Shown here in pieces: positions 19,855-28,404 of a stretch of DNA of 64,000 nt. This DNA is from Streptomyces sp. ISL-10 (GTDB lineage: Bacteria > Actinomycetota > Actinomycetes > Streptomycetales > Streptomycetaceae). A program made the position numbers and the translations under genes. The stretch covers positions 248,001 to 312,000 of the forward strand of contig NZ_JAGGOJ010000003.1 in the NCBI RefSeq assembly GCF_018614575.1, in the 5' to 3' direction. Each line of letters opens with the position of its first letter. Within the stretch, counting starts at the first letter, position 1. The notes beneath the pieces were generated by a model. That model had not been told where the DNA came from. It was given only the letters and a program-made list of their open reading frames with translations, and made no database searches.

Positions 19855-20251
19855 ACCAGCGACCGAAGCCGTGAACGCCGCGATGGAGGCGGAGTTCCGG
19901 CTGCTCGACCCGGCCGTGCGGTCCACGCCCGCACTGCTCGCGCAGCTCCTCCACCCCGATTACGGGGAGTTCGGCACCTCGGGCCGGCTCTGGAACCGTG
20001 CCTCGATCCTGGCTGGACTGCAGTCGCACGACGCGCCCGCGCCCCGGCCGATCACCGCGTCCCGGATGCAGGGTGTGCAGCTCGCCCCCGACGTGGTGCA
20101 TCTGACCTTCGACACCGAGTCCGGCGGCCATCGCGCCCACCGCAGCTCCATCTGGCGGCTGACCGGCGGCGAGTGGCTGCTCTACTTCCACCAGGGCACC
20201 CGTTTCACGGAGGCGGAAGCGGACGCGCCGTCGCCCACCGTGGCGGAGTGA
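19847..20251 (+). CDS. SnoaL-like / DUF4440 family protein
   Basis: 134 residues. NTF2-like cone fold is suggested by the pattern: EAVNAAMEAEFRLLDPAVR, LLHPDYGEFGTSGRLWNR, ITASRMQGVQLAPDVVHLTFDT and HRSSIWRLTGGEWLLYFHQGT. DUF4440 proteins are usually small ligand-binding or uncharacterised enzymes. GTG 19847 lies inside the end of the DUF1697 gene, with GGAGA 7 nt upstream, and the 8-nt overlap indicates coupling. The function is unknown. Confidence 0.82.
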   Translation: MTEPATEAVNAAMEAEFRLLDPAVRSTPALLAQLLHPDYGEFGTSGRLWNRASILAGLQSHDAPAPRPITASRMQGVQLAPDVVHLTFDTESGGHRAHRSSIWRLTGGEWLLYFHQGTRFTEAEADAPSPTVAE

Positions 20252-20363
20252 GCCGGTGAGTGAGCCGGGGGTGAGGCGGCGGAGCGAGCCGGGGGCCGCG
20301 CGCGCCGGAATGGCCCAGAGGACCAGGTGTCAAGTGGACCACGGGGGAGTGCCACTTCCTGGC

Positions 20364-20369
20364 TAGGGT
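20364..20369 (+). promoter_or_regulatory. -10 element for a leaderless gene
   Basis: TAGGGT followed by 7 nt and ATG 20377, with no ribosome-binding sequence between. No clear -35. Confidence 0.5.
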
Positions 20370-20376
20370 CGACGAC

Positions 20377-21021
20377 ATGGACACCGCGCCGAACACCGAA
20401 GGCGGAAGCAGCGCCGGCAAGAGCGTCGTCGACTTCTACTTCGACCCCGTCTGCCCCTTCGCCTGGATCACTTCCCGCTGGATCCTTCAGGTCGAGCGCG
20501 AGCGCGCGCTCGACCTCCGGTTCCGCCAGATGAGCCTCTTCCTGCACAACATCGGCAACGAACTGCCCGACTGGTACCGCGATCTCGTCGACCGCTCCGT
20601 CGGCCCGGCACGGGTCCTGGCGGCCGCTGCCGAACAGCACGGCGACGGGGTGCTGCGCGACCTCTACACCGCACTCGGCACCCGTATCCACCGGGACAGG
20701 AACGACGACTTCGCCGCGGTCGTCGCCGAGTCCCTGGCCGAGCTCGGCCTGCCCGCGTCGCTCGCCGAAGCCGCACACGACGCGTCGTACGACAAGGCGG
20801 TCCGCACGAGCCACGACAGGGGCAAGGACCCGGCGGCCGATGGGTACGTCGGCACACCCACCCTCCACGTCGACGGCACCGTCTGGTTCGGCCCGGTCCT
20901 CAACGCCATCCCCAGGGGCGAGAAGGCCGTCGCCCTCTTCGACAGCTTCCGCGTTCTCGCGAACCACCCCGACCTCTTCGAGGTGAAGCGCGCCCGCACC
21001 GGGAACCTCGTCTTCGACTGA
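20377..21021 (+). CDS. DsbA-fold protein, mycothiol-dependent nitroreductase Rv2466c type
   Basis: 214 residues. Thioredoxin/DsbA fold with an inserted helical domain: VVDFYFDPVCPFAWITSRW at about 17-35, long helical middle, then the cis-Pro region YVGTPTLHVDGTVWFGPVL. Rv2466c of Mycobacterium is a mycothiol-dependent reductase with CPWC; here the motif is CPFA, so the second (resolving) cysteine is absent and only a monothiol mechanism with mycothiol would be possible. A -10 hexamer 7 nt before ATG 20377 suggests a leaderless transcript. The family is fairly sure, the reaction is not. Confidence 0.82.
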   Translation: MDTAPNTEGGSSAGKSVVDFYFDPVCPFAWITSRWILQVERERALDLRFRQMSLFLHNIGNELPDWYRDLVDRSVGPARVLAAAAEQHGDGVLRDLYTALGTRIHRDRNDDFAAVVAESLAELGLPASLAEAAHDASYDKAVRTSHDRGKDPAADGYVGTPTLHVDGTVWFGPVLNAIPRGEKAVALFDSFRVLANHPDLFEVKRARTGNLVFD

Positions 21022-21082
21022 CCGGTCGCACTGTCGCGTTTGTTCAAGACCCCCTCGTACGGCGCGGCGCAGGATGTGCGGC

Positions 21083-21679
21083 ATGGACAAGGACACCGTG
21101 TACCCGTATCTGTCGGAATGCGCCGCCGAGACCGCACGCCTCGCCCGGGGTGTGGGCGCGGGCGCGCTCACCGGGCCGACGCCGTGCACCGGCTGGGACG
21201 TCGCGGCGCTCGTCAACCATCTCGTGCTCTACACCTCCCACGGCCTGGAACACCGCGCCCTGCGCAAGCAGCTCCCCGAGGAACTGACCGGTCGAGACTT
21301 CACGGCGGACGGGGACTGGGCACAGGGATACGCCGAGCAGCTGGACCGCGCCCTTTCCGCCTGGTCGGACCCGGCGGTGTGGGCGGGTGAGGTGGACCTC
21401 GGCTTCACGGGCATGCCGGCCGGCGAGATCGCCTCCCTGATCACCAAGGAACTGGCCGTCCACGGCTGGGACCTGGCCCGTGCCACCGGACAGGAGCACC
21501 GCATCTCCGACGCGGCCGGCGCGTTCGTCCTCGCCGTCGTCGACGCCCACGCCGAGGTCTACCGGCAGTACGACGGGTTCGCCGCCCCCGTCGCAGCGCC
21601 CCCGTCGGCGACGGCGTTCGAGCGGGCCCTCGCGGCCGCCGGGCGCGATCCCCGCTGGAGCGCGCACGTCACCGCGTGA
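21083..21679 (+). CDS. TIGR03086-family metal-binding protein (DinB/MDMPI-like)
   Basis: 198 residues. Helical-bundle family related to mycothiol-dependent maleylpyruvate isomerase: PTPCTGWDVAALVNHLVLYTS (first metal His), a middle region, and KELAVHGWDLARATGQ (second HxxxD site), with a C-terminal FGAPV-like GFAAPVAAPPSA. Many members are thiol transferases or have unknown roles. ATG 21083 is preferred over 21074: the family starts MDKDTVYPYL and CAGGAT ends 7 nt upstream. Its stop region resembles the end of the convergent chelatase gene (a shared GTCACCGCGTGACCG). Confidence 0.85.
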   Translation: MDKDTVYPYLSECAAETARLARGVGAGALTGPTPCTGWDVAALVNHLVLYTSHGLEHRALRKQLPEELTGRDFTADGDWAQGYAEQLDRALSAWSDPAVWAGEVDLGFTGMPAGEIASLITKELAVHGWDLARATGQEHRISDAAGAFVLAVVDAHAEVYRQYDGFAAPVAAPPSATAFERALAAAGRDPRWSAHVTA

Positions 21680-21730
21680 CCGGCTGATCTACCGGCTGAT
21701 CCGCTCCGGGTCCGGGTCCGGACGGCAGAC

Positions 21731-22516
21731 CTATGCGGTCACCGCGTGACCGACCGGTCCGGAAAGACAGGCCGACGCGGTCACCGCGAGCACCTGGTCC
21801 CGCGCCCGCGCCCCGTCGTAGCGGGTCAGCAGCAGGCGGGCCAGCTCCGGCCCGGGTCCCAGCACATCGGCCAGCACGTCCGCGTCGCGCGCGCCCTCGG
21901 CGATGCGGTCCGGGAGGCGGCCGGGGGCGATCACGTACGGCGCGACCGCCACCCGGCGCACGCCGAGGGCGCGCAGCTCGCGCACCGCGTCCTCGGTGCG
22001 GGGCAGAGATGCGGAGGCGAACGCAGGTCGCACGGCGCACCAACCGGTGTGCCGCAGCTCCCGCGCTGTTTCGGCGATCACTGCGATCGCCTCCGGGTCC
22101 GTGGAGCCCGCCGATGCCAGCACCAGGCCGGTCGAGCTCTTGTCGGCGGGGGTCAGCCCCGCCTCGTACAGCCGCCGGTGGACGGCGGACAGCAGCAGCG
22201 GCGACGGGCCGAGCACCTCGGCCTGGCGTACGCGCAGCGACGCGGGCGCCTGCCGCAGGACGGCGGGGATGTCCGCCTTCGCATGGAAGGCACGTGTCAG
22301 CAGCAGCGGAAGCGCCACTACCTCGCGCACGTCCTCGGCGGCGAGCCGCTCCAGCACGCCCGTCACGGAGGGGAGGTTGAAGTCCAGGAAGCCGACCTCG
22401 ACGCGCAGCCCCGGCCGCAGCGACCGCACACCCCGGACGAGGGCGTGCACCGTCGCGGCATGGCGCGGGTCGCGGCTGCCGTGGGCGATGACGAGGAGGA
22501 CGGGACTGCGCATCAT
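21731..22516 (-). CDS. sirohydrochlorin chelatase (CbiX/SirB type)
   Basis: 261 residues, two tandem CbiX-like halves. N-terminal LLVIAHGSRDPRHAATVHALV has the metal-binding His of class II chelatases; LPLLLTRAFHAKADIPAVL carries a second conserved His; the C-terminal half (GLVLASAGSTDPEA, RRVAVAPYVIAPGRLPDRI) repeats the fold. It would insert Fe2+ (or Co2+) into sirohydrochlorin. As the last gene of the sulfate-reduction operon, the ferrochelatase role making siroheme for the sulfite reductase is the obvious one. Start ATG 22516 has AGGAG 9 nt upstream; ATG 22513 is an alternative. It lies 5 nt after the permease gene. Confidence 0.88.
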   Translation of the reverse strand: MMRSPVLLVIAHGSRDPRHAATVHALVRGVRSLRPGLRVEVGFLDFNLPSVTGVLERLAAEDVREVVALPLLLTRAFHAKADIPAVLRQAPASLRVRQAEVLGPSPLLLSAVHRRLYEAGLTPADKSSTGLVLASAGSTDPEAIAVIAETARELRHTGWCAVRPAFASASLPRTEDAVRELRALGVRRVAVAPYVIAPGRLPDRIAEGARDADVLADVLGPGPELARLLLTRYDGARARDQVLAVTASACLSGPVGHAVTA

Positions 22517-22521
22517 GGACT

Positions 22522-23418
22522 TCAGCTCCTGACGAGGAGACCGCGGCTGCGCAGCACCCACCGCTCCAGCGGGCTGAAGATCAGCAGGTCGATCGCGATG
22601 CCGACGATCAGGATCAGGATGATGGCGAAGAACACCCCGGCCATGTCGGCGTTGTTGCGGCCGTTCTCCAGCAACTGGCCGAGGCCCAGGCCCAGGTCGG
22701 GCGAGGAGGCGATGATCTCCGCGGCCATCAGCGACCGCCAGGAGAACGCCCAGCCCTGCTTGAGGCCCGCGATGTATCCGGGCAACGCCGCGGGCATCAC
22801 GATGTGCCAGGTGCCCTTGAGCCCGGTGGCCCCCAGTGTGCGGCCGGCCCGCAGGAACAGCGGCGGCACCTGGTCGACGCCCGACAGCAGCCCGTTCGCG
22901 ATGGAGGGGACCGCGCCCAGCAGGATCACGGCGAACATCATCGAGTCGTTCAGGCCGAGCCAGATCACCGCGGGCGGCACCCAGGCCACCGAAGGCAGCG
23001 ACTGGAGACCGGACAGGATGGGCCCGATCGCGGCGCGGACGAACTTCACCCGGGCGACCAGCAGGCCCAGCGGCGTACCGATCGCGAGGGCGAGCAGGAA
23101 GCCCAGCAGGCCGCGGGACACGCTCGTCCAGATGACCTCGAACAGGGTGCCCTGCAACCACATCTCGGACAGACTGTCCCACACGGCGGACGGCGCGGGC
23201 AGCTTGTAGTCCTCGGTGACCTCGGCCCAGACCAGCACCTGCCACGCCACCAGCACCAGGGCGACGGCGGCCAGCGGCGGGAGGACCTTCTTCAGCAGCA
23301 CCTCGCGCACCGGGGTACGCGTGACCTGCACGGCCTCCAGCGCGTCGAGACCGGCTTCGAGGCCCGCGAGGTCGTCGTTCCCGGCCGTGGCCTTCGCGGT
23401 CGTGTCAGTGCTGGCCAT
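22522..23418 (-). CDS. sulfonate/sulfate-type ABC transporter permease (SsuC-like)
   Basis: 298 residues, about six helices beginning with VLPPLAAVALVLVAWQVLVW. The inner-membrane binding-protein-dependent transport domain is clear (LLGFLLALAIGTPLGLLVARV, RTLGATGLKGTWHIVMPAALPGYI as the EAA-type loop, AGLKQGWAFSWRSLMAAEII typical of SsuC/TauC). It forms the channel of the importer with the adjoining ATPase and lipoprotein. ATG 23418 lies inside the end of the ATPase gene (14-nt overlap). Confidence 0.92.
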   Translation of the reverse strand: MASTDTTAKATAGNDDLAGLEAGLDALEAVQVTRTPVREVLLKKVLPPLAAVALVLVAWQVLVWAEVTEDYKLPAPSAVWDSLSEMWLQGTLFEVIWTSVSRGLLGFLLALAIGTPLGLLVARVKFVRAAIGPILSGLQSLPSVAWVPPAVIWLGLNDSMMFAVILLGAVPSIANGLLSGVDQVPPLFLRAGRTLGATGLKGTWHIVMPAALPGYIAGLKQGWAFSWRSLMAAEIIASSPDLGLGLGQLLENGRNNADMAGVFFAIILILIVGIAIDLLIFSPLERWVLRSRGLLVRS

Positions 23419-24193
23419 GTCGGCGGATCTCCCCACGCAGTTCTTCGGTGATCTCGACGGACAGCTCCGCCACGGCGGGGTCCTCGATGCGCCGCGGCTG
23501 ATCGATCTCCACGGTCCACTCACGGGCGATGCGCCCCGGCCGCGACGACAGCAGCACCACGCGCTGCGCGAGGCGCACCGCCTCCCGCACGTTGTGCGTG
23601 ACGAACAGGACCGAGACGTTCGTCTCGCTCCAGATACGGGTCAGCTCGTCGTGCAGCACGTCGCGGGTGATGGCGTCCAGCGCCGCGAACGGCTCGTCCA
23701 TCAGCAGCAGCCGGCTGTCCTGCGCCAGCGCACGGGCCATCGCGACCCGCTGCCGCATGCCGCCCGACAACTCGTGCACCCGCTTGCCGTACGCGCCGCC
23801 GAGCCGCACCAGCTCCAGCAGCCGCTCCGCCTCGCCTCTGCGCTCCGCCTTCGGCACCCCGCGCAGACGCAGCGCCAGCTCGATGTTCTTGCCCGCGCTC
23901 AACCACGGGAACAGCGCATGCTCCTGGAACATCAGAGCCGGCCGGCCGCCGGGGGTCTCGATGGACCCCACGGACGGCCGGTCGAGGCCCGCGACCAGGT
24001 TGAGCAGCGTCGATTTGCCGCAGCCCGAGGCCCCCAGGAGCGTGACGAACTCACCGGGAGCGACATCGAGGGTGATGTCGTCCAGGACGAGCTGGGTGCC
24101 GGCGGGCCCGGCGAAGGACTTGGAGACATGCCCGATCCGGGCCGCGTACTCGGTGCGCACGCGGTCGTCGGCCTTGGCGATGGCAGTGGCCAT
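23405..24193 (-). CDS. sulfonate/sulfate-type ABC transporter ATPase (SsuB-like)
   Basis: 262 residues. Walker A LLGASGCGKSTLLNLVAGLD, Q-loop LMFQEHALFPWL, signature HELSGGMRQRVAMARALAQ, Walker B LLLMDEPFAALDAITRD, switch His VTHNVREAVRLAQRV. The close similarity to SsuB/TauB/NrtD subgroup ATPases and the position in a cys operon indicate import of an organic or inorganic sulfur compound. ATG 24193 is chosen: AGGAGG lies 8 nt upstream, whereas the in-frame GTG 24202 overlaps that Shine-Dalgarno. Confidence 0.93.
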   Translation of the reverse strand: MATAIAKADDRVRTEYAARIGHVSKSFAGPAGTQLVLDDITLDVAPGEFVTLLGASGCGKSTLLNLVAGLDRPSVGSIETPGGRPALMFQEHALFPWLSAGKNIELALRLRGVPKAERRGEAERLLELVRLGGAYGKRVHELSGGMRQRVAMARALAQDSRLLLMDEPFAALDAITRDVLHDELTRIWSETNVSVLFVTHNVREAVRLAQRVVLLSSRPGRIAREWTVEIDQPRRIEDPAVAELSVEITEELRGEIRRHGQH

Positions 24194-24229
24194 GGTCGTC
24201 ACCTCCTGGGAACTCGGCTGATAGGGCAG

Positions 24230-25339
24230 TTACTTGACGCCGAGCCCGGCGTCGGCGAACGAGGGCCTGCCCTCGGCCTCAAGGACCTTGTTGAGCGGCC
24301 GCAGGTCGTAGATCCCGGCGAGATCCGGCCGCTCCAGCAGATCCGCCTTCACCGCGTGCCCTGCCTGCGCGTCGAGCGTCGCGGCCAGCGGGTCGTCGGT
24401 GAAGCGGATCGAGGGCCACGCCGGGTCGATCACCTCCGGCGGCAGCGCCTTGCCGGTGAGCTCCTGGAGCTTGGCGTTGGCGGAGGCCTTCGCCTTGTCC
24501 GGGTTGGCGTTGATCCACTCGTTGGTCTTCACCGTGCCGCGCAGAACCGCCTCGACGACGTCCGGGTGCTCCTCGAGGAACGACTGCGACACGATCACGT
24601 TCGTGATGACGAACTTCTTGTCGGGCCACAGCGTCGACTCGTCGAGCAGCACCTTCGCCCCGTCGCTGACGAGCTTCGACGCGGTCGGCTCCGGCACCCA
24701 GGCACCGTCGACGGAGCCGGACAGATAGGCGTTCGGCGTGACCTTGTTCTCCGTGCGGACCACGGAGACGTCGCCCTTGCCGCTCTGCGGGTCGACCTTC
24801 CAGCCCTTCTCGGCGATCCAGTTGAGGAATGCGACGTCCTGGGTGTTGCCGAGCTGCGGGGTGGCGATCCTCTTGCCCTTGACGTCGTCCAGGGTCTTGA
24901 TCTTCTTCGGGTTCACGACCAGCTTGACGCCGCCGGAGGCCGAGCCGCCGATGATCCGCAGGCTCTTTCCCTGGGACTTCACATAGCCGTTGACCGCTGG
25001 GGAGGGGCCGATGAAGCCGATGTCGATCGAGCCGGCGTTGAGCGCCTCGATCTCGGACGGACCCGCGTTGAAGGTCGCCGTCGACAGCTTCGTGCCGCCG
25101 AGCTCCTTCTGGATGATGCCCTCCTGGTCACCGACCAGGGCGGTCGCGTGCGTCAGGTTCGGGAAGTACCCGAGCTTGACGGTGTCCAGACCGCCGATCT
25201 TCTCACCCTTGGCTGCGTGAGCGACCTTCTCGTCCTTCGCCTGGGAGCCGTAGCCGCAGGCGGTGAGCGCCACGGCCAGCAGGGGCAGGGCGGCGGCAGC
25301 GGCGAGGCTGCGACGGACGGTGGTGCGGATGGCTGGCAC
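24230..25339 (-). CDS. ABC transporter substrate-binding lipoprotein (SsuA-like)
   Basis: 369 residues from GTG 25339. Lipoprotein signal peptide with lipobox VALTAC (Cys28), then an NMT1/SsuA-type fold: VKLGYFPNLTHATALVGDQEG, AGPSEIEALNAGSIDIGFIGP, and RIIGGSASGGVKLVVNP. Such proteins bind aliphatic sulfonates, taurine or similar ligands. It lies downstream of cysN with a 118-nt gap after a possible small ORF, and upstream of the ATPase. GAGAGGA precedes the GTG. The sulfonate assignment comes from family and context; sulfate cannot be excluded. Confidence 0.9.
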   Translation of the reverse strand: MPAIRTTVRRSLAAAAALPLLAVALTACGYGSQAKDEKVAHAAKGEKIGGLDTVKLGYFPNLTHATALVGDQEGIIQKELGGTKLSTATFNAGPSEIEALNAGSIDIGFIGPSPAVNGYVKSQGKSLRIIGGSASGGVKLVVNPKKIKTLDDVKGKRIATPQLGNTQDVAFLNWIAEKGWKVDPQSGKGDVSVVRTENKVTPNAYLSGSVDGAWVPEPTASKLVSDGAKVLLDESTLWPDKKFVITNVIVSQSFLEEHPDVVEAVLRGTVKTNEWINANPDKAKASANAKLQELTGKALPPEVIDPAWPSIRFTDDPLAATLDAQAGHAVKADLLERPDLAGIYDLRPLNKVLEAEGRPSFADAGLGVK

Positions 25340-25457
25340 GGGTGGGCTGTCCTCTCGGTGGCCCGGCCTCGGCGTCAGGTGGGACGCGGCCGGGGCGTCG
25401 GCGGTCTTCGTCGGTGCTTGGTGCGGGGGGTGCGGGCGCGCGAGCAGTGCGCGTACG

Positions 25458-25556
25458 TCATCGCCGGCATCGCGCCACCCCGCCCGTGCCCGCGCCGAGG
25501 ACGCCGCTGCCGATGCGGCCGCCTTCCTTGGCGAAGGTCCTGAAGATGTCGGTCAT
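25458..25556 (-). CDS. possible small ORF between cysN and the ABC genes
   Basis: 32 codons. ATG 25556 comes one base after the cysN stop (TGA C ATG), so it would be coupled to cysN. The peptide starts MTDIFRTFAKEGGRIGSG and ends VARCRR. The codons keep high GC3 through about residue 26, which is why I list it. The end is Arg-rich and less gene-like. It could be a real small protein or the remains of one. No family recognised. Confidence 0.35.
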   Translation of the reverse strand: MTDIFRTFAKEGGRIGSGVLGAGTGGVARCRR

Positions 25557-25557
25557 G

Positions 25558-26901
25558 TCAGAAGTCCCAGCCGTCGTCGTCGCCCTCGTCCTTGACCGGC
25601 TCCGGCGACGCGAACGACTCGCCGACCATGCCCGCGGTGAGCGTGGTGCCGTCGGCCGGGTCGATCAGGATGAACGCGCCGGTGCGGCGGGAGTCGGCGT
25701 ACGAGTCGAGCGGCAGCGGCTCGGCCGTACGGATCTTCACGCGGCCGATGTCGTTGGCGACCAGCCGGCCCGGGTGGGGGTGCAGGGAGAGGTCGTCGAG
25801 GGTCAGCCGGGACGGGATGTCCTTGACGATCGCCTTGACCGTGCGGGTGCCGTGCTTGAGCAGCACGCGGTGGCCGACGGTGAGCGGCTGGTCGGCGACG
25901 TGGCAGACGGTCGCCTCGACATCCTGGGTGGTCGGGGGCGCGTCCTTGCTCGGCACGATCAGGTCGCCGCGCGAGACGTCGATGTCGTCCTCCAGCAGGA
26001 GGGTCACCGACTGGGTCGTCCAGGCCACGTCGACCGGCTTGCCCAGAAGGTCGATGCCGGAGATGCGCGACGTGCGCCCCGAGGGCAGCACGGTGACCGC
26101 CTCGCCGACACGGAAGGTGCCGGCCGCGATCTGGCCCGCGTAGCCCCGGTAGTCCGGGTGCTCGGCGGTCTGCGGCCGGATCACGTACTGCACGGGCAGC
26201 CGTGCGTGGCAGTGGCTCAGGTCGTGGCTGACCGGGACCGTCTCCAGGTGCTCCAGGAAGGTCGGGCCGCCGTACCAGTCCATGTTCGCGGACGGGTCCA
26301 CCACGTTGTCGCCGGCCAGCGCCGAGATCGGGATCGCGGTGATCTCCGGGACGCCGAGTTCGAGCGCGTACGCCGTGAACTCCTCGGCGATGGCGGCGAA
26401 CACGGACTCCGCATAGTCGACGAGGTCCATCTTGTTGACGGCGAGCACCACATGCGGAACGCGCAGCAGCGCGGCGATCGCCGCGTGGCGGCGGGTCTGC
26501 TCGACGACTCCGTTGCGCGCGTCGACCAGGATCACCGTGAGTTCGGCGGTCGACGCGCCGGTCACCATGTTCCGGGTGTACTGCACATGACCCGGGGTGT
26601 CGGCGAGGATGAACCGCCTGCGCGCGGTGGCGAAGTAGCGGTACGCGACGTCGATCGTGATGCCCTGCTCGCGCTCGGCCCGCAGACCGTCGGTGAGCAG
26701 CGCCAGGTCGGGAGCCTCCTGGCCGCGGCCCCGGGAGGCTCTCTCGACGGCCTCCAGTTGGTCGGCGAGGACCGACTTGGAGTCGTGCAGCAGCCGGCCC
26801 ACCAGCGTGGACTTGCCGTCGTCGACGGACCCGGCGGTCGCGAAGCGCAGCAGGGTGGTGGCCGAAAGCTGCTCGGCCAGCTGCTCAGTGGTGCTGGTCA
26901 T
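25558..26901 (-). CDS. cysN: sulfate adenylyltransferase large subunit (GTPase)
   Basis: 447 residues. GTPase subunit of ATP sulfurylase; it couples GTP hydrolysis to formation of APS from sulfate and ATP by CysD. EF-Tu-like G domain: G1 GSVDDGKSTLVGRLLHDSK (about 24-42), G3 ADTPGHVQYTRNMVTGAS, G4 VNKMDLVDY, followed by two beta-barrel domains (GRTSRISGIDLLGKPVDVAW). No APS-kinase domain is fused, in agreement with the separate cysC. ATG 26901 follows the cysD stop by 2 nt. Acidic C-terminal tail (DEGDDDGWDF). Confidence 0.95.
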   Translation of the reverse strand: MTSTTEQLAEQLSATTLLRFATAGSVDDGKSTLVGRLLHDSKSVLADQLEAVERASRGRGQEAPDLALLTDGLRAEREQGITIDVAYRYFATARRRFILADTPGHVQYTRNMVTGASTAELTVILVDARNGVVEQTRRHAAIAALLRVPHVVLAVNKMDLVDYAESVFAAIAEEFTAYALELGVPEITAIPISALAGDNVVDPSANMDWYGGPTFLEHLETVPVSHDLSHCHARLPVQYVIRPQTAEHPDYRGYAGQIAAGTFRVGEAVTVLPSGRTSRISGIDLLGKPVDVAWTTQSVTLLLEDDIDVSRGDLIVPSKDAPPTTQDVEATVCHVADQPLTVGHRVLLKHGTRTVKAIVKDIPSRLTLDDLSLHPHPGRLVANDIGRVKIRTAEPLPLDSYADSRRTGAFILIDPADGTTLTAGMVGESFASPEPVKDEGDDDGWDF

Positions 26902-26903
26902 CT

Positions 26904-27842
26904 CTAGAAGTACCCTTCGCGCTTGCGGTCTTCCATCGCGGCCTCGGACAGCTTGTCGTCGGCGCGGGTCGCGCCCCGCTCGGTGAGCCGGGATGCGGCG
27001 ATCTCGGCGATCACGGCGTCCAGCGTGGTGGCGTCGGAGTCGACGGCACCGGTGCAGGACATGTCGCCGACGGTGCGGTAGCGGATCAGCCGCTTCTCGG
27101 TCGTCTCGGACTCCTTCGGGCCGCCCCACTCGCCCGCGGTCAGCCACATGCCGGCCCGCTTGAACACCTCGCGCTCATGGGCGAAGTAGATCTGCGGCAG
27201 CTCGATGCCCTCGCGCTGGATGTACTGCCAGACGTCCAGCTCGGTCCAGTTGGACAGAGGGAAGACACGGACGTGTTCACCGGGGGCGTGGCGGCCGTTG
27301 TAGAGCTGCCACAGCTCTGGCCGCTGGCGGCGCGGGTCCCACTGGGAGAACTCGTCGCGGAGGCTGAACACCCGCTCCTTCGCGCGGGCCTTCTCCTCGT
27401 CGCGGCGGCCGCCGCCGAACACCGCGTCGAAGCGGTGCTGCTGGATGGCCTCGGTCAGCGGCACGGTCTGCAGCGGGTTGCGGGTGCCGTCGGGGCGCTC
27501 GCGCAGCTTGCCGGCGTCGATGTATTCCTGCACGGAGGCGACGTGCAGCCGCAGCCCGTGCTTCTCGACCGTACGGTCGCGGTACTCGATGACCTCGGGG
27601 AAGTTGTGCCCGGTGTCCACGTGCAGCAGCGTGAAGGGGACCGCGGCGGGTGCGAACGCCTTCAGCGCCAGGTGCAGCATGACGATGGAGTCCTTGCCGC
27701 CGGAGAACAGGATCACCGGCCGCTCGAACTCGCCCGCCACCTCGCGGAAGATGTGCACCGCCTCGGACTCGAGCGCGTCGAGGTGGGAGAGGGCGTAAGG
27801 GCTGTCGGTGCCCTCGCTCAGGACATGCACACTCGTGGTCAC
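26904..27842 (-). CDS. cysD: sulfate adenylyltransferase small subunit
   Basis: 312 residues. ATP pyrophosphatase (PP-loop) family: ERPVILFSGGKDSIVMLHLA carries the SGGKDS loop, followed by VDTGHNFPEV, AVFGGGRRDEEKARAKER and FPLSNWTELDVWQYIQRE. It catalyses adenylylation of sulfate with CysN. The C-terminal CysD hallmark MSCTGAVDSDATT and the end EDRKREGYF are present. GTG 27842 overlaps the cysC stop by 4 nt (GTGA), with GAGGGG upstream. Confidence 0.96.
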   Translation of the reverse strand: MTTSVHVLSEGTDSPYALSHLDALESEAVHIFREVAGEFERPVILFSGGKDSIVMLHLALKAFAPAAVPFTLLHVDTGHNFPEVIEYRDRTVEKHGLRLHVASVQEYIDAGKLRERPDGTRNPLQTVPLTEAIQQHRFDAVFGGGRRDEEKARAKERVFSLRDEFSQWDPRRQRPELWQLYNGRHAPGEHVRVFPLSNWTELDVWQYIQREGIELPQIYFAHEREVFKRAGMWLTAGEWGGPKESETTEKRLIRYRTVGDMSCTGAVDSDATTLDAVIAEIAASRLTERGATRADDKLSEAAMEDRKREGYF

Positions 27843-28372
27843 AGGAGACCCCTCTCTGTCAGCAGCGCGTGAACCGCCTGGGCGGACTCCTGCACGGTCT
27901 GGTTCTGGGACTCGATCCGCAGGTCGGGCGACTCCGGCTCCTCGTACGGGTCGTCGACGCCCGTCAGCCCGCTGATCTCGCCGGCCGCCTGCTTGGCGTA
28001 CAGGCCCTTCACGTCGCGTACCGAGCAGACCTCCACCGGAGTGGCGACGTGCACCTCGACGTAGGCGGTGCCCTCCTGCTGGTGGCGCTTGCGCACGGCC
28101 TCGCGGCTGTCCGCGTACGGGGCGATGACGGGGACGAGCACCGTCACGCCGTGAGAGGCGAGCAGTTCGGCGACGAAGCCGATCCGCTGCACGTTGGTGT
28201 GCCGGTCCTCGCGGCTGAAGCCGAGGCCCGCCGAGAGGAACTCGCGGATCTCGTCGCCGTCGAGCAGCTCGACCCGGTGGCCCTCCGCGCGCAGCCGGCC
28301 GGCCAGCTCGTACGCGATGGTGGTCTTGCCGGCGCTCGGCAGACCCGTGAGCCAGACGGTGGCTCCGGTCAC
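27839..28372 (-). CDS. cysC: adenylylsulfate (APS) kinase
   Basis: 177 residues from GTG 28372. P-loop kinase converting APS to PAPS: Walker A LTGLPSAGKTTIAYELA, VELLDGDEIREFLSAGLGFS, REDRHTNVQRIGFVAELLA and the RDVKGLYAKQAAGEISGLTG lid. AGGAG sits 6 nt before this GTG, which is why I prefer it; ATG 28405, overlapping the cysH stop by 1 nt, would add 11 residues (MTNTQKDQETN) and is the alternative. An APS kinase beside an APS/PAPS reductase with iron-sulfur motifs suggests that PAPS may be needed for sulfation rather than for reduction. Confidence 0.93.
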   Translation of the reverse strand: MTGATVWLTGLPSAGKTTIAYELAGRLRAEGHRVELLDGDEIREFLSAGLGFSREDRHTNVQRIGFVAELLASHGVTVLVPVIAPYADSREAVRKRHQQEGTAYVEVHVATPVEVCSVRDVKGLYAKQAAGEISGLTGVDDPYEEPESPDLRIESQNQTVQESAQAVHALLTERGLL

Positions 28373-28404
28373 GTTGGTCTCCTGGTCCTTCTGAGTGTTC
28401 GTCA

